A stretch of DNA of 64,000 nt from JAMXLO01 sp036265005 (GTDB lineage: Bacteria > Pseudomonadota > Alphaproteobacteria > Acetobacterales > Acetobacteraceae). The position numbers and the translations under genes were made by a program. The notes beneath the pieces are model-generated. The model ran no database searches. It saw only the letters and a program-made list of their open reading frames with translations, and was not told the DNA's origin. The stretch lies in contig DATAPW010000390.1 of the NCBI GenBank assembly GCA_036265005.1, positions 31,880 to 95,879 on the forward strand. Reading direction: 5' to 3'. Shown in pieces: positions 35,861-44,986 of the stretch (its first letter is position 1; the number at the start of each line of letters is the position of its first letter).

Positions 35861-37525
35861 GTGTCGCTGCTGATCGACCTGTTCGGTTACCTGTCGATCG
35901 TCATCCATGGATTCACCGTGCTGGCCCAGTCGATGGCGCTTGGCGGTGTGCTGTTCCTTTCGCTGGCGCTGCGCCCCCTCGCTTCGCGGCTCGGTTCGAC
36001 CGGCCAATCGCTCGAACGGGCCTGCATCAAGATCGCCGCCTGGAGCGCCCTCGCGCTGATGGTCTGCGAGGTCGCGACGGTGGCGTTGCAGACCGCCGTG
36101 CTGGTCGGCACTGTCGATCTGTCGATCATCGATGTGCTGCGCGCAGACTTCGCCATCGCCGGCATGGTGAAGATTGCTGCCGCTGCGGTGATCGCGCTGA
36201 CCCTGTTCGCTGCCGGCCAACGTGCATCGATCCCGGCATTGTTGGCACTGGCTGCGATCGAGCTGGCCGCGGCTACCCTGACAACGCACGCCGCCGCGCG
36301 GCTGGACAGCCGTTCGCCGCTGCTGGTGGTGGAATTCCTGCACCAGCTCGGCGCGGCAATCTGGATCGGCGGCATCCCCAGCTTCCTGCTCGCGTTGAAC
36401 CGTATCCAGAACGGCCAGGCCTGGCGTTTGGTCGGCGCACGCTTCTCGCGCATGTCGATGGCTGGCGTCGCCTGCATCCTGGTAAGCGGCATCACCATGA
36501 GCGTGCTGTATATCGGTGACTGGCAGGGTTTCTATGGCACGGCCTATGGCGTGATGGTCGGCGCCAAGATCGCGATGTTCCTCATGCTGCTGGGTCTCGG
36601 TGCCGGCAATTTCCTGCTGGTGGAGCGTCTGCGCGCACAGCCGGCCGCGCCGATCGGACGGCTGAAGCGATTTGCCGAAGTGGAGGTTGGCGTCGGGATC
36701 GCGATCTTCTTCGCGGCCGCGTCGTTGACCTCGGTGCCACCCGCCGTTGACCTGACGCAGGACCGGGTGAGCTGGCAGGAAATCGTCGAGCGCAACATCC
36801 CGCAATGGCCACGCCTCGCCTCGCCTGACCACGATGCGCTGGCGCTGCCCGCACTGCAGGCCAAGCTGGATGCCGAGGCGGCGCGTCATCGCGCGGCGCC
36901 GCAGGTGGCGTTCGTGCCGGGCTCCGGCGACCTGCCGCCGCGCAACGCCGCCGACATCGCCTGGTCGGAATACAACCACCACTGGTCCGGATTATTTGTG
37001 CTCGCGATCGGGCTGCTGTCGCTGCTCAACCAGGCCGGCCAGCGCTGGGCGCGCCATTGGCCGCTGCTGTTTCTTGGTCTGGCAGCGTTCCTGTTCGTGC
37101 GTTCCGATCCGGAGGTCTGGCCCCTCGGCGAGATCGGGTTCTTCGAAAGTTTTCGCGACATCGAAGTGCTGCAGCATCGCGTGTTCGTGGTGCTGATCGC
37201 CGCGTTCGGCATTTTCGAATGGCGCGTGCGCACCGGAGCCGACGTGAAGCCGTGGGCGCGCCTGGTGTTTCCGCTGTTATGCGCGGGCGGCGGAACGCTG
37301 CTGCTGACCCACAGCCACGCGATCGCCAACGTGAAGGACCAGCTGCTGATCGAGTTGACCCATACGCCGCTGGCCCTGACCGGGATCGTTGCCGGCTGGG
37401 CACGGTGGTTGGAATTGCGCCTCGATCCGCAAACCAACAGGATCGCTCAACGGCTCGCGGGCTGGGTCTGGCCGGTGTGCTTCATCCTGGTCGGCTTCAT
37501 GCTGCTGGGCTATCGCGAGGCGTGA
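35861..37525 (+). CDS. copD: CopD-domain copper transport membrane protein
   Basis: A 554-residue multi-pass inner-membrane protein with a GTG start at 35861. The N-terminal half carries the CopD domain, with helices around FLHQLGAAIWIGGIPSFLLAL and an MSMAGVACILVSGITM helix. After a soluble periplasmic-looking loop (about residues 285-370), further helices follow, with the His-rich text AWSEYNHHWSGLFVLA and LTHSHAIANVKDQLLIELTHTPLA. Together with CopC it probably moves copper from the periplasm into the cytoplasm. It ends ten bases from a convergent kinase gene. Confidence 0.85.
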   Translation: MSLLIDLFGYLSIVIHGFTVLAQSMALGGVLFLSLALRPLASRLGSTGQSLERACIKIAAWSALALMVCEVATVALQTAVLVGTVDLSIIDVLRADFAIAGMVKIAAAAVIALTLFAAGQRASIPALLALAAIELAAATLTTHAAARLDSRSPLLVVEFLHQLGAAIWIGGIPSFLLALNRIQNGQAWRLVGARFSRMSMAGVACILVSGITMSVLYIGDWQGFYGTAYGVMVGAKIAMFLMLLGLGAGNFLLVERLRAQPAAPIGRLKRFAEVEVGVGIAIFFAAASLTSVPPAVDLTQDRVSWQEIVERNIPQWPRLASPDHDALALPALQAKLDAEAARHRAAPQVAFVPGSGDLPPRNAADIAWSEYNHHWSGLFVLAIGLLSLLNQAGQRWARHWPLLFLGLAAFLFVRSDPEVWPLGEIGFFESFRDIEVLQHRVFVVLIAAFGIFEWRVRTGADVKPWARLVFPLLCAGGGTLLLTHSHAIANVKDQLLIELTHTPLALTGIVAGWARWLELRLDPQTNRIAQRLAGWVWPVCFILVGFMLLGYREA

Positions 37526-37535
37526 TGCGCATCGC

Positions 37536-38669
37536 CTATGCCGGGGCCATGACCAGCGACGCTGTGGTGCCGCCGCCGAGAGTGCTGTCGAAGTGCAGTG
37601 CGGCGCTCATCGCATCCGCCAGGCGGAGGCTGAGCGCGAGACCGGTGCCCATACCTTCAAACCGTCGTGCGGCACCGGACTCGGCCTGGTAGAACGGATC
37701 GCCGATCTGCTCGAGCACGTGGACCGGCATGCCGGCCCCGGTGTCCTTCACCACCGCAATGACGCCGTCGTCTGTGCGGCGCGCAGATATTTCCACCGCG
37801 CCGCCCGCCTCGGTGAATTTGATTGCGTTCGATATCAGGTTGTCGAGGATTCTGCGGAGCGCCCACGGATCCGCCGTCACCAGCGGCGGCTCTGCATCCG
37901 GCTTTGCGATGGCGAGTGCAATCCGCTTCTCCGCTGCGAGTGGTCGAGCCGCCTCGACTGCCTGCATCAGCACCGAAACCAGATCGAGTTTCCTGAAGTG
38001 CAGTTGCCGATCGGCGATCTGGGTGAGATCGATCAGGTTATCCAGCGTCGACAATAACCGGCGGCCGCCACCCTGGATATGACCGATCGCCACACGCTGA
38101 TCGGGTCGTGCCTCGGCGATCAGCAGATCCGCATAGCCCAGGACCGCGGACAGCGGCGTGCGCAACTCGTGGCTCAGGTTGTTGAAGAGCTGCGTCTTGG
38201 CCTGATCCGCCGCCTCCGCTCGCGCGGTCTGCTCAGCCAGTCGATCGCGAATGGCCCTCTCATGGTGCACCAGGTAAGCGGTGACAAAAATTGCCGCGAT
38301 CGACAGGACGCGGTTGAGAATGCCTGCGACGATGTCCGGATTGATCGACGGAAAGAAGTAGCCGATCGCCACCATCGCGGTGGCGAGACAGGCAAGCCAC
38401 CAGGGCGCCCTTGGGTCCTGATGGTAAACTGCCGTGCTGACCAGCGGCATGTAGAACAGGCCAAAGGCGAGGGTGGCGGATTGCGTGAGGTCAGCGACAA
38501 AGGCCGCACCGCAGACAACGTAAACCGTGAGCCGTACCCATCGGCTCCACGTCCGGTCCTGTGATCGGTGCCGCTGATCCAGGTTTTCCTCGGCGGTCTC
38601 AGTGCTGGTCGGGCCGTGACTCGCAACAATGCCGGCGCTTGGCGCGCCGCCGCAAGCGCCATCCAGCAC
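37536..38669 (-). CDS. Membrane sensor histidine kinase
   Basis: A 377-residue kinase. Several hydrophobic helices lie between about residues 44 and 135, with little periplasmic sequence, which suggests sensing within the membrane. The phosphoacceptor is His167 in FNNLSHELRTPLSAV. The ATPase domain has the N box (NLISNAIKFTEAGG), DTGAGMP and GMGTGLALS. No receiver gene is adjacent, so its partner is elsewhere. It starts nine bases after the M20 hydrolase gene and converges on copD. A copper role is possible only by position. Confidence 0.88.
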   Translation of the reverse strand: MLDGACGGAPSAGIVASHGPTSTETAEENLDQRHRSQDRTWSRWVRLTVYVVCGAAFVADLTQSATLAFGLFYMPLVSTAVYHQDPRAPWWLACLATAMVAIGYFFPSINPDIVAGILNRVLSIAAIFVTAYLVHHERAIRDRLAEQTARAEAADQAKTQLFNNLSHELRTPLSAVLGYADLLIAEARPDQRVAIGHIQGGGRRLLSTLDNLIDLTQIADRQLHFRKLDLVSVLMQAVEAARPLAAEKRIALAIAKPDAEPPLVTADPWALRRILDNLISNAIKFTEAGGAVEISARRTDDGVIAVVKDTGAGMPVHVLEQIGDPFYQAESGAARRFEGMGTGLALSLRLADAMSAALHFDSTLGGGTTASLVMAPA

Positions 38670-38678
38670 ATCAGCCGC

Positions 38679-39962
38679 TCAATGTGCGAGCAACCTGGCA
38701 AATTGTTGCGACAGATACCAAGTCATCAGTGAAACACCCGTCATGAAATCGTCAATCTCCATGGCCTCGTGTGGATTGTGGCTGCCGTTCTCGTTGCGGA
38801 TGAAAATCATGCCCATCGGCACGCCGGTCGCGGCAAATGCCGCCGCATCGTGCGAGGCCGGGCTGCCAAGCTGCAGAACCGGTATGCCAAGCGCCGAAGC
38901 ACCCTGCTCCAGGACCGCCTTCATCGACTGATCGACCTGTCCCACCGCGGCGCGCGCTTTTGGTCCACGATGAAAGCGTACGCCTCGGCGCTGCTCGATC
39001 CCGGCGATGATCGCATCGACCCGGCGATCCAGGTCGGCCAGCACTGCCTCGTCGTAAGCGCGGACATCGAGGCTGAAATTGAATGCGCCCGGCACGATGG
39101 TCAGGCCATGCGAGGCGGCGTCCGTGTAAAAACGGCCAATGGTGCAGGCCATCGGGATGCCTTGCGCCTCGTGCTCTTCCCACACCCGGTCGAGCGCCAT
39201 GGCAAACTCGGCGCCTGCCATTGCAGCGTCGCGCCGGAACCGGCGCGGCAAGCCAACATGGTCGTGGCTGCCTTCGATGCGCGCATCGGGATATCGAAAG
39301 TTGCCCGGGATTCCGGTGCAGATCGCGACCGGCCGGCCGGCTGCCACCAGGCTCGGCGCCTGCTCGATATGCAATTCGATATACGCTTGCAGTTGCGCCG
39401 GATCGAGGAAGCGACGCCCGGACCGCAGCGCCTCCGGATCGCCGCCGCATTCTGCGATGTGTTCCGCCAGTGTCCGGCCGGTATCGACGCGGCGCACGTC
39501 CAGCGCCCCGTCCGGCAGCGTTCCAAGTGCGCCGCGGCTGCCGATATAGGATACCTGGAACCAGATGCTCTCCTCGGCGCGAATGCCCATCACCGTCAGG
39601 TCGCAGTCCAGCGTGATGCCAAGACGCTGCAACGCCGCGGCGGCGGCCAGCCCCGCCACCACGCCCGCCGCACCATCGAAATTGCCGCCATGCGGCACCG
39701 AATCCAGGTGCGAACCGATGACGACGCGCCTTGCGGCCGGGTCGCGTCCCGGCAGCGTCATGTAGAGATTGGCTGCCGCGTCGTGCTCGATACGCAGACC
39801 GAGCCGTCGCGCCGCCTCGGTCACCGTGGCGTGCGCGCGCTGCTCGCCCGCTCCGTACGGATCGCGCGTCACGCCGGGCTCATCCAGCCCATCGTGTCGC
39901 AACTGGTCGAACAGTGCGTTCACCAGCCCGCGTTGTTCCGCCACCGCCGTGCCAATGTCCAT
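38679..39962 (-). CDS. M20-family amidohydrolase (allantoate/N-carbamoyl-amino-acid hydrolase type)
   Basis: A 427-residue dinuclear metal hydrolase. Metal ligands are visible in order: His85 (GSHLDSVPHGG), Asp96 (NFDGAAG), Glu130-Glu131 (IRAEES), a His in ELHIEQAP near residue 199, and a His in GSHNPHEAM near the C-terminus. The dimerisation domain with TGIPGNFRY lies between. Such enzymes remove ureido or carbamoyl groups in purine and pyrimidine breakdown. The exact substrate (allantoate, ureidoglycolate, N-carbamoyl-beta-alanine) cannot be settled. It is 15 bases downstream of glgA. Confidence 0.88.
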   Translation of the reverse strand: MDIGTAVAEQRGLVNALFDQLRHDGLDEPGVTRDPYGAGEQRAHATVTEAARRLGLRIEHDAAANLYMTLPGRDPAARRVVIGSHLDSVPHGGNFDGAAGVVAGLAAAAALQRLGITLDCDLTVMGIRAEESIWFQVSYIGSRGALGTLPDGALDVRRVDTGRTLAEHIAECGGDPEALRSGRRFLDPAQLQAYIELHIEQAPSLVAAGRPVAICTGIPGNFRYPDARIEGSHDHVGLPRRFRRDAAMAGAEFAMALDRVWEEHEAQGIPMACTIGRFYTDAASHGLTIVPGAFNFSLDVRAYDEAVLADLDRRVDAIIAGIEQRRGVRFHRGPKARAAVGQVDQSMKAVLEQGASALGIPVLQLGSPASHDAAAFAATGVPMGMIFIRNENGSHNPHEAMEIDDFMTGVSLMTWYLSQQFARLLAH

Positions 39963-39977
39963 CGTCCGCGTTCCCTG

Positions 39978-41438
39978 TCAGTGCGAGCCCTGCGCCTGCA
40001 CCAGCCCCCGATACAGCGCGGCATACCGCGCCGCCGGTCCGCGCCAGCCCACCTCGGTCTGCATGGCATTGCGCTGCAGCCGCCGCCATACATCAGGTTG
40101 CCGCCATATCGACAACACCCGGGTGATTGCCGCCGCCAGCATCTCGGTCTCCACCGGGGCGAAGTGGAAGCCGGTGCCGATGCCGGACGCCAACGCCATC
40201 TCATTCGCGTCGATCACCGTGTCGCACAGGCCGCCGACATGCGCCACCACCGGCAATGCGCCATAGCGCATGGCGCAGAGTTGTGTCAGGCCACAGGGCT
40301 CGAAACGCGATGGCATCAGCAGCGCGTCGCAGCCGCCCTGCACCAGATGCGCCAATGCTTCGTCATAGCCGAAGAACACGCCCACGCGGCCGGGATTGGC
40401 GGCGGCGGCCGCGCGCAGACCGGCCTCCAGCGAACCATCGCCCGCACCGAGTACCGCAAGCTGCGCACCACCGGCCAACGGCGCGGGCAGCGCATCGAGC
40501 AGCAGGTCGATCCCCTTCTGCGCCGCCAGCCGGCTGATGACGCCAAACAGCGGCGCGGCCGGATCGCGATCGAGGCCGAGCCGTTCCTGCAGCGCTGCCT
40601 TGTTGCCGGTCCGCCCGGTTATCCGATCCACGTCGAAGCGGACCGCAAGGAGCGGGTCGCGCGCCGGGTCCCACACCGTCGTGTCGATACCGTTGAGAAT
40701 TCCTGACAGCACATCGGCGCGCGACCGCAGCAGCCCATCCAATCCGACGCCGCCGGCCGGCATGCGGATCTCCACTGCGTAGGTCGGCGACACCGTGGTG
40801 ATCCGATCGGCAAAATTCAGGCCGGCCTTCAGGAAGCCGATATCACCGTAATATTCGACGCCGTCGACCGCGAAGGCGTTCGCCGGCAGGCCAAGCGGAG
40901 CCAACAGGTAAGCGGGAAAGCTACCCTGGAAGGCGATGTTGTGCACCGTCATCACCGTCGGCGGATGGGCGGCGCCGGCATAGTGCAGATAAGCCGGCAC
41001 CAGGCCCGCCTGCCAGTCATGCGCGTGCACCACGTCGGGGCGATACCCCTCCACCAGCCCGTGCGCGATCAGCGTGGCGGTGCGCGACAGCGCGGCGAAT
41101 CGGTAGGCGTTATCGGGCCATTCATGCCCATGCGGGCCGCGATACGGATCGCCCTCGCGCGCGAACAGATGCGGTGCGTCGATGGCGAACAGGTCCAGGC
41201 CGGCTGCCTTCGCCGCGACGACGCGCGCCTCGCCGCCGAACAGGTCATCGATGCGCGCGACCGCCACGCCACCGTCCAGCGCACCGAGCACCTGGGGGTA
41301 GCCTGGCACCAACGAGCGCACCGCCACGCCTTCGGCGGCAAGCGCGGCCGGCAACGCGCCGGCCACGTCTGCAAGACCACCAGTCTTGATCAGCGGAAAG
41401 ATCTCGGAGACGACAGCCAGAACGTGCAGTGTCGTCAT
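39978..41438 (-). CDS. glgA: Glycogen synthase (ADP-glucose)
   Basis: A 486-residue GT5 glucosyltransferase that extends alpha-1,4-glucan from ADP-glucose. The N-terminal KTGGLADV (Lys18-Leu22) binds ADP-glucose; VVHAHDWQAGLVPAYL, TVHNIAFQG and the C-terminal LMPSRFEPCGLTQLCAMRYG are hallmark segments. It overlaps glgC by four bases and is translated after it. Branching and debranching enzyme genes are not in the window, so the rest of glycogen metabolism is elsewhere. Confidence 0.96.
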   Translation of the reverse strand: MTTLHVLAVVSEIFPLIKTGGLADVAGALPAALAAEGVAVRSLVPGYPQVLGALDGGVAVARIDDLFGGEARVVAAKAAGLDLFAIDAPHLFAREGDPYRGPHGHEWPDNAYRFAALSRTATLIAHGLVEGYRPDVVHAHDWQAGLVPAYLHYAGAAHPPTVMTVHNIAFQGSFPAYLLAPLGLPANAFAVDGVEYYGDIGFLKAGLNFADRITTVSPTYAVEIRMPAGGVGLDGLLRSRADVLSGILNGIDTTVWDPARDPLLAVRFDVDRITGRTGNKAALQERLGLDRDPAAPLFGVISRLAAQKGIDLLLDALPAPLAGGAQLAVLGAGDGSLEAGLRAAAAANPGRVGVFFGYDEALAHLVQGGCDALLMPSRFEPCGLTQLCAMRYGALPVVAHVGGLCDTVIDANEMALASGIGTGFHFAPVETEMLAAAITRVLSIWRQPDVWRRLQRNAMQTEVGWRGPAARYAALYRGLVQAQGSH

Positions 41439-42700
41439 AGCTCCAGTTGGTCGAGCATCGGCTGCGTGATCAGGCAGACGCCCTCATCGGTGCGGCGGAA
41501 GCGCCGCGCGTCCTCCAGCGGGTCTTCACCAACGATGAGGCCGTCCGGAATCCGCACGCCACGATCGACGATGACGTTGCGCAATCGCGCAGAGCGGCCG
41601 ATATCGACATAAGGCAGTACCACGGTGTTTTCGACGCTGGCAAAGGAATGTGCGCGAACGCCGGTGAACAGCAGCGAATGCCGCAACGATGCGCCGGAGA
41701 CGATGCAACCGCCGGAAACCAGCGAACTGATCGCCTGCCCGCGTCGTCCATCGTCGTCGTGCACGAACTTGGCCGGCGGCGTGATCTCGCCGTAGGTCCA
41801 GATAGGCCACTCCATGTCGTACAGGTCGAGCGCCGGTATGACATCGGTCAGGTCGATGTTCGCCTTCCAGTAGGCATCCAGCGTGCCGACATCGCGCCAG
41901 TATGCGCCCGCTTCGAATCCGGACCGCACGCAGGACTGCGTGAAGCGGTGCGCCAGCGCCTTGCCATGCTTGACCAGATACGGAATCAGGTCCTTGCCGA
42001 AGTCACGACTGGAGTTCGGGTCGGCGGCATCGCGGCGCAACTGGTCGAACAGGAATTTGGTGGCGAACACGTAGATACCCATGCTGGCCAGCGCCATGTC
42101 CGGATTGTCGGGCATGCCTGGCGGGTCGGCTGGTTTCTCGAGAAACGACATGATCCGATCGTCGGCATCGACGTGCATGACGCCAAACCCGGACGCCTCG
42201 CTGCGTGGCACCTCGATGCAGCCGACCGTGACGTCGGCCTGCTGCTCATGGTGCTGCTGCAGCATCGGCTCGTAGTCCATCTTGTAGATATGGTCGCCGG
42301 CCAGGATGATGATGTGGTCCGGGCCATAGCTCTCGATGATGTCGATGTTCTGATACACCGCATCGGCGGTGCCGGCGTACCACTCGTTCTCCGCGACACG
42401 CTGGCTGGCGGGCAAAATGTCGAAGCTCTCGTTGCGTTCGACGCGGAAGAAGTTCCAGCCGCGGGACAGATGGCGGATCAGGCTGTGCGCCTTGTACTGC
42501 GTCGCGACGCCGATCCGGCGTATCCCGGAGTTCAGTGCGTTGGACAGTGCAAAATCGATGATGCGCGACTTGCAGCCGAAAAATACCGCCGGCTTGGCAC
42601 GCCGGTCAGTGAGCTCCATCAGCCGGCTGCCGCGGCCGCCCGCCAACACATACGCCATTGTCGTCCTGGCGATCGGTCCGCTTTTCGGAATAGCCAGCAT
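41435..42700 (-). CDS. glgC: Glucose-1-phosphate adenylyltransferase
   Basis: A 421-residue ADP-glucose pyrophosphorylase, the control step of bacterial glycogen synthesis. Marks include the nucleotide loop LAGGRGSRLMELTDRRAKPAV, then SGIRRIGVATQYKAHSLIRH, ILAGDHIYKMDY, FLEKPADPP, and a C-terminal beta-helix. Effector-binding residues in the N-terminal loop suggest allosteric control as in relatives. ATG 42700 was chosen because CCGGAG lies 8-13 bases upstream and it begins 13 bases after the oxidoreductase stop; a longer frame would start at TTG 42727. Confidence 0.96.
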   Translation of the reverse strand: MLAIPKSGPIARTTMAYVLAGGRGSRLMELTDRRAKPAVFFGCKSRIIDFALSNALNSGIRRIGVATQYKAHSLIRHLSRGWNFFRVERNESFDILPASQRVAENEWYAGTADAVYQNIDIIESYGPDHIIILAGDHIYKMDYEPMLQQHHEQQADVTVGCIEVPRSEASGFGVMHVDADDRIMSFLEKPADPPGMPDNPDMALASMGIYVFATKFLFDQLRRDAADPNSSRDFGKDLIPYLVKHGKALAHRFTQSCVRSGFEAGAYWRDVGTLDAYWKANIDLTDVIPALDLYDMEWPIWTYGEITPPAKFVHDDDGRRGQAISSLVSGGCIVSGASLRHSLLFTGVRAHSFASVENTVVLPYVDIGRSARLRNVIVDRGVRIPDGLIVGEDPLEDARRFRRTDEGVCLITQPMLDQLEL

Positions 42701-42713
42701 GGCGTTGCTCCGG

Positions 42714-43577
42714 TCAGGTGTCGGCAAGCTCCGTCAGAATGCGGTCGCGCGTGGCCGTATCGCCATCGTCGTGCGCTGGCTGGATACAGACATGCGTTGC
42801 ACCGGCCTGGAAATGTGCCCTGAGGCCCTGCTTCACCGTGGCAGCGTCACCCCACAGCACCATCGCGTCGATGAACCGGTCGGAGCCGCCGTTCGCCAGG
42901 TCCGCTTCGGAAAAGCCGATGCGCAGCCAGTTGTTGCGGTAATTGTCGAGCACCATGTAGCGCGACAGCTCCTTGCGCCCGAGCGCGCGTGCCTTCGCCG
43001 GATCGGTTTCCAGTGCAACCTTCTGCTCGGCCACCAGCCACTTGCCGGGTCCGAGGATCTTTGCCGCCTCCGCAGTGTGCTGCGGCGTGGTGTTGTACGG
43101 CAGCGCACCGCGGGTGTGGCTGGCGGACAGCTTCAGCATCAGCGGCCCAAGCGCGGCGATCGCGAGCGGCCAGTTCTCCGAGCCGGCCTCTCCCTTGGTG
43201 ATGCCGTCGAGGTAGGCGCGCATCACCGGCACGGGTTTTTCGTACTTGTGGCCGCGGATGCCCTCGACCATCGGCACGTGGCTGACGCCCAGACCAAGGA
43301 TGAAGCGATCGCCGTAGAGCTGGTGCAGCGACAACATACCGCGCCGCGCGGTGAAGGCGTCGCGTGCATAGATGCTGGCGATGGAGCTGCCGAATTTCAG
43401 CCTGGTCGAGTGTTCCAGCATGAATCCGGCGACCGACAGCGACTCGTAGCCGCGCGATTCGGGGTACCACAGGGTGTCGTAGCCGAGCCGCTCGACAGTG
43501 TTGACGAACTGCCTGATCTGCTGGGGACCGCCCAGCTTGTCAGTCGAGTACCAGACGCCAAGCCGACCGAGTTGCAT
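42714..43577 (-). CDS. LLM-class (luciferase-like, F420-type) oxidoreductase
   Basis: A 287-residue TIM-barrel protein of the luciferase-like monooxygenase family. The start MQLGRLGVWYS and the segments ERLGYDTLWYPESRGYES, FGSSIASIYARDAF and FILGLGVSHVPMVEG resemble a subgroup annotated as probably F420-dependent. Whether this bacterium makes F420 or uses FMN here cannot be seen. ATG 43577 has GGAG ten bases upstream. It is directly upstream of glgC and may share its transcript, though no link with glycogen is known. Confidence 0.82.
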   Translation of the reverse strand: MQLGRLGVWYSTDKLGGPQQIRQFVNTVERLGYDTLWYPESRGYESLSVAGFMLEHSTRLKFGSSIASIYARDAFTARRGMLSLHQLYGDRFILGLGVSHVPMVEGIRGHKYEKPVPVMRAYLDGITKGEAGSENWPLAIAALGPLMLKLSASHTRGALPYNTTPQHTAEAAKILGPGKWLVAEQKVALETDPAKARALGRKELSRYMVLDNYRNNWLRIGFSEADLANGGSDRFIDAMVLWGDAATVKQGLRAHFQAGATHVCIQPAHDDGDTATRDRILTELADT

Positions 43578-43600
43578 TGCTATCTCCGTTCTTATCCATG

Positions 43601-43690
43601 TCATTGCGAGGAGCGGAGCGACGAAGCAATCGCCGACAGGCGAGGCCCAACTGGGTGGAGATTGCCGCGTCGCTACGCTCCTCGCAATGA
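43601..43690. repeat. Palindromic repeat, family E (copy 1)
   Basis: The arms TCATTGCGAGGAGCG and CGCTCCTCGCAATGA are separated by an inner pair around GAAGCAATC and GATTGCCGC. It lies between the oxidoreductase and CoA-transferase genes. The related copy at 45775-45852 lies on the other side of the next two genes. Confidence 0.78.
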
Positions 43691-43697
43691 CAATCGG

Positions 43698-44885
43698 TCA
43701 GATCACCCGCGCCGCCCTGAACCGGTCGATATCCGTACGGCTATAACCCAATTCGCCCAGCACCTCGTCGGTGTGCTGCCCGAACATCGGCGGCGGACGA
43801 TCCACCCGGGGCCCGTCATGCGCGAACTTGAACGCGGCCACCGGAACGCTGAACGAACCCTCGATACCCGGCGCCGATTCATGCCGATGCAGCACGCCGC
43901 GCGAGGCGATCTGCGGGTCGGCCAATGCCTCACCCATCGTGCGTACACGACACGCCGGCACGTGGCGTTCCTGCAGCCACGCTTCCCACTCCGCCGCACT
44001 GCGCGTCAGCATGATCTCGCCCAGCAGCTTTTCCTCACGCTCGTGATCCGCATTGCGTTCGTCGTTGGTGCGCTTGACCATCTCGGGATGCTCCAGCACG
44101 GTCCATAACCGCTTCTGCTGGCGCAGGTTGGACGCACCCACCATCACGATGCCGTCCCTGGTCTGGTACGCCATGCTGGTCGCGTGTCCGGTCCGGTTGC
44201 CGGACGGCTTCGGATGCTTGCCGTTGCGCATGTAACCGGTCACGTGCGAGGCCATCAGGATGATCGCCACATCCAGCATCGCCATATCGACCCGCTGTCC
44301 CTGCCCTGTACGCTCGCGCTGGAACAGCGCCGCCGACAGCGCGTAGGCGCCCATCGTCCCGGTCGCATAGTCGATCGCCGGCGCGCCGATCTTGATCGGG
44401 TTGGCAGTCGGCGTGCCGGTCATCGCCATGATGCCCGAGGTGGATTGGATCACATGGTCATATGCGGTCTGCTGCCGACGCGGACCGCCCTGGCCGAACG
44501 CCGAGAACGAGGCATAGATCAGTTTCGGATTGATCGCCCGGAGATCCTCGTAGCCCAGGCCGAGTGCCTCGAAGGCGCCTGGACGGTAGTTCTCCACCAG
44601 CACATCGGCGGTGGCGACCAGTTTCTTGAGGATTTCCCGGCCCTGCTCGGTCTTCAGGTTCAGCGTGATGGCGCGCTTGTTGGACCCCTGGGTGAGGAAT
44701 CCCGTGCCCATGTTGGCGTGGTTCAGATCGTTGTCGCTGCCGGAATCGCGACTTTGATCGGGGTCGTCCGGATGTTCCACCTTGATCACGTCGGCGCCCA
44801 TCAGGCCGAGTTGATAGGCGGCGAACGGGCCGGCCAGCACATGCGTGATGTCGATGATGCGGATGCCTTCGAACGGACGCGCCAT
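43698..44885 (-). CDS. Family III acyl-CoA transferase (CaiB/BaiF type)
   Basis: A 395-residue CoA-transferase that moves CoA between carboxylic acids. The catalytic Asp is Asp172 in GAPAIDYATGTMGA; the N-terminal RIIDITHVLAGPFAAYQLGLMGADVIKVE and VLVENYRPGAFE are family signatures. The fold is an interlocked dimer. It is divergent from the enoyl-CoA hydratase gene (101 bases between starts), and together they look like a small acyl-CoA catabolic unit bounded by family E repeats. Confidence 0.92.
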   Translation of the reverse strand: MARPFEGIRIIDITHVLAGPFAAYQLGLMGADVIKVEHPDDPDQSRDSGSDNDLNHANMGTGFLTQGSNKRAITLNLKTEQGREILKKLVATADVLVENYRPGAFEALGLGYEDLRAINPKLIYASFSAFGQGGPRRQQTAYDHVIQSTSGIMAMTGTPTANPIKIGAPAIDYATGTMGAYALSAALFQRERTGQGQRVDMAMLDVAIILMASHVTGYMRNGKHPKPSGNRTGHATSMAYQTRDGIVMVGASNLRQQKRLWTVLEHPEMVKRTNDERNADHEREEKLLGEIMLTRSAAEWEAWLQERHVPACRVRTMGEALADPQIASRGVLHRHESAPGIEGSFSVPVAAFKFAHDGPRVDRPPPMFGQHTDEVLGELGYSRTDIDRFRAARVI

Positions 44886-44986
44886 GTGCCGGCTCCCAAA
44901 GAGGCTTTATCGGTTGACGGCACGGTGCCGGCTTGCCCGCATGGCGTCAACACGCTTGGATATCGCGAACGAATTGGAGGGACGCG

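Noticed and set aside
44227..44245. Another ATGTAA ... TCAC sequence
   Set aside because: The spacing is not seven bases and it lies inside the CoA-transferase coding region, so it is not counted as a TetR site.
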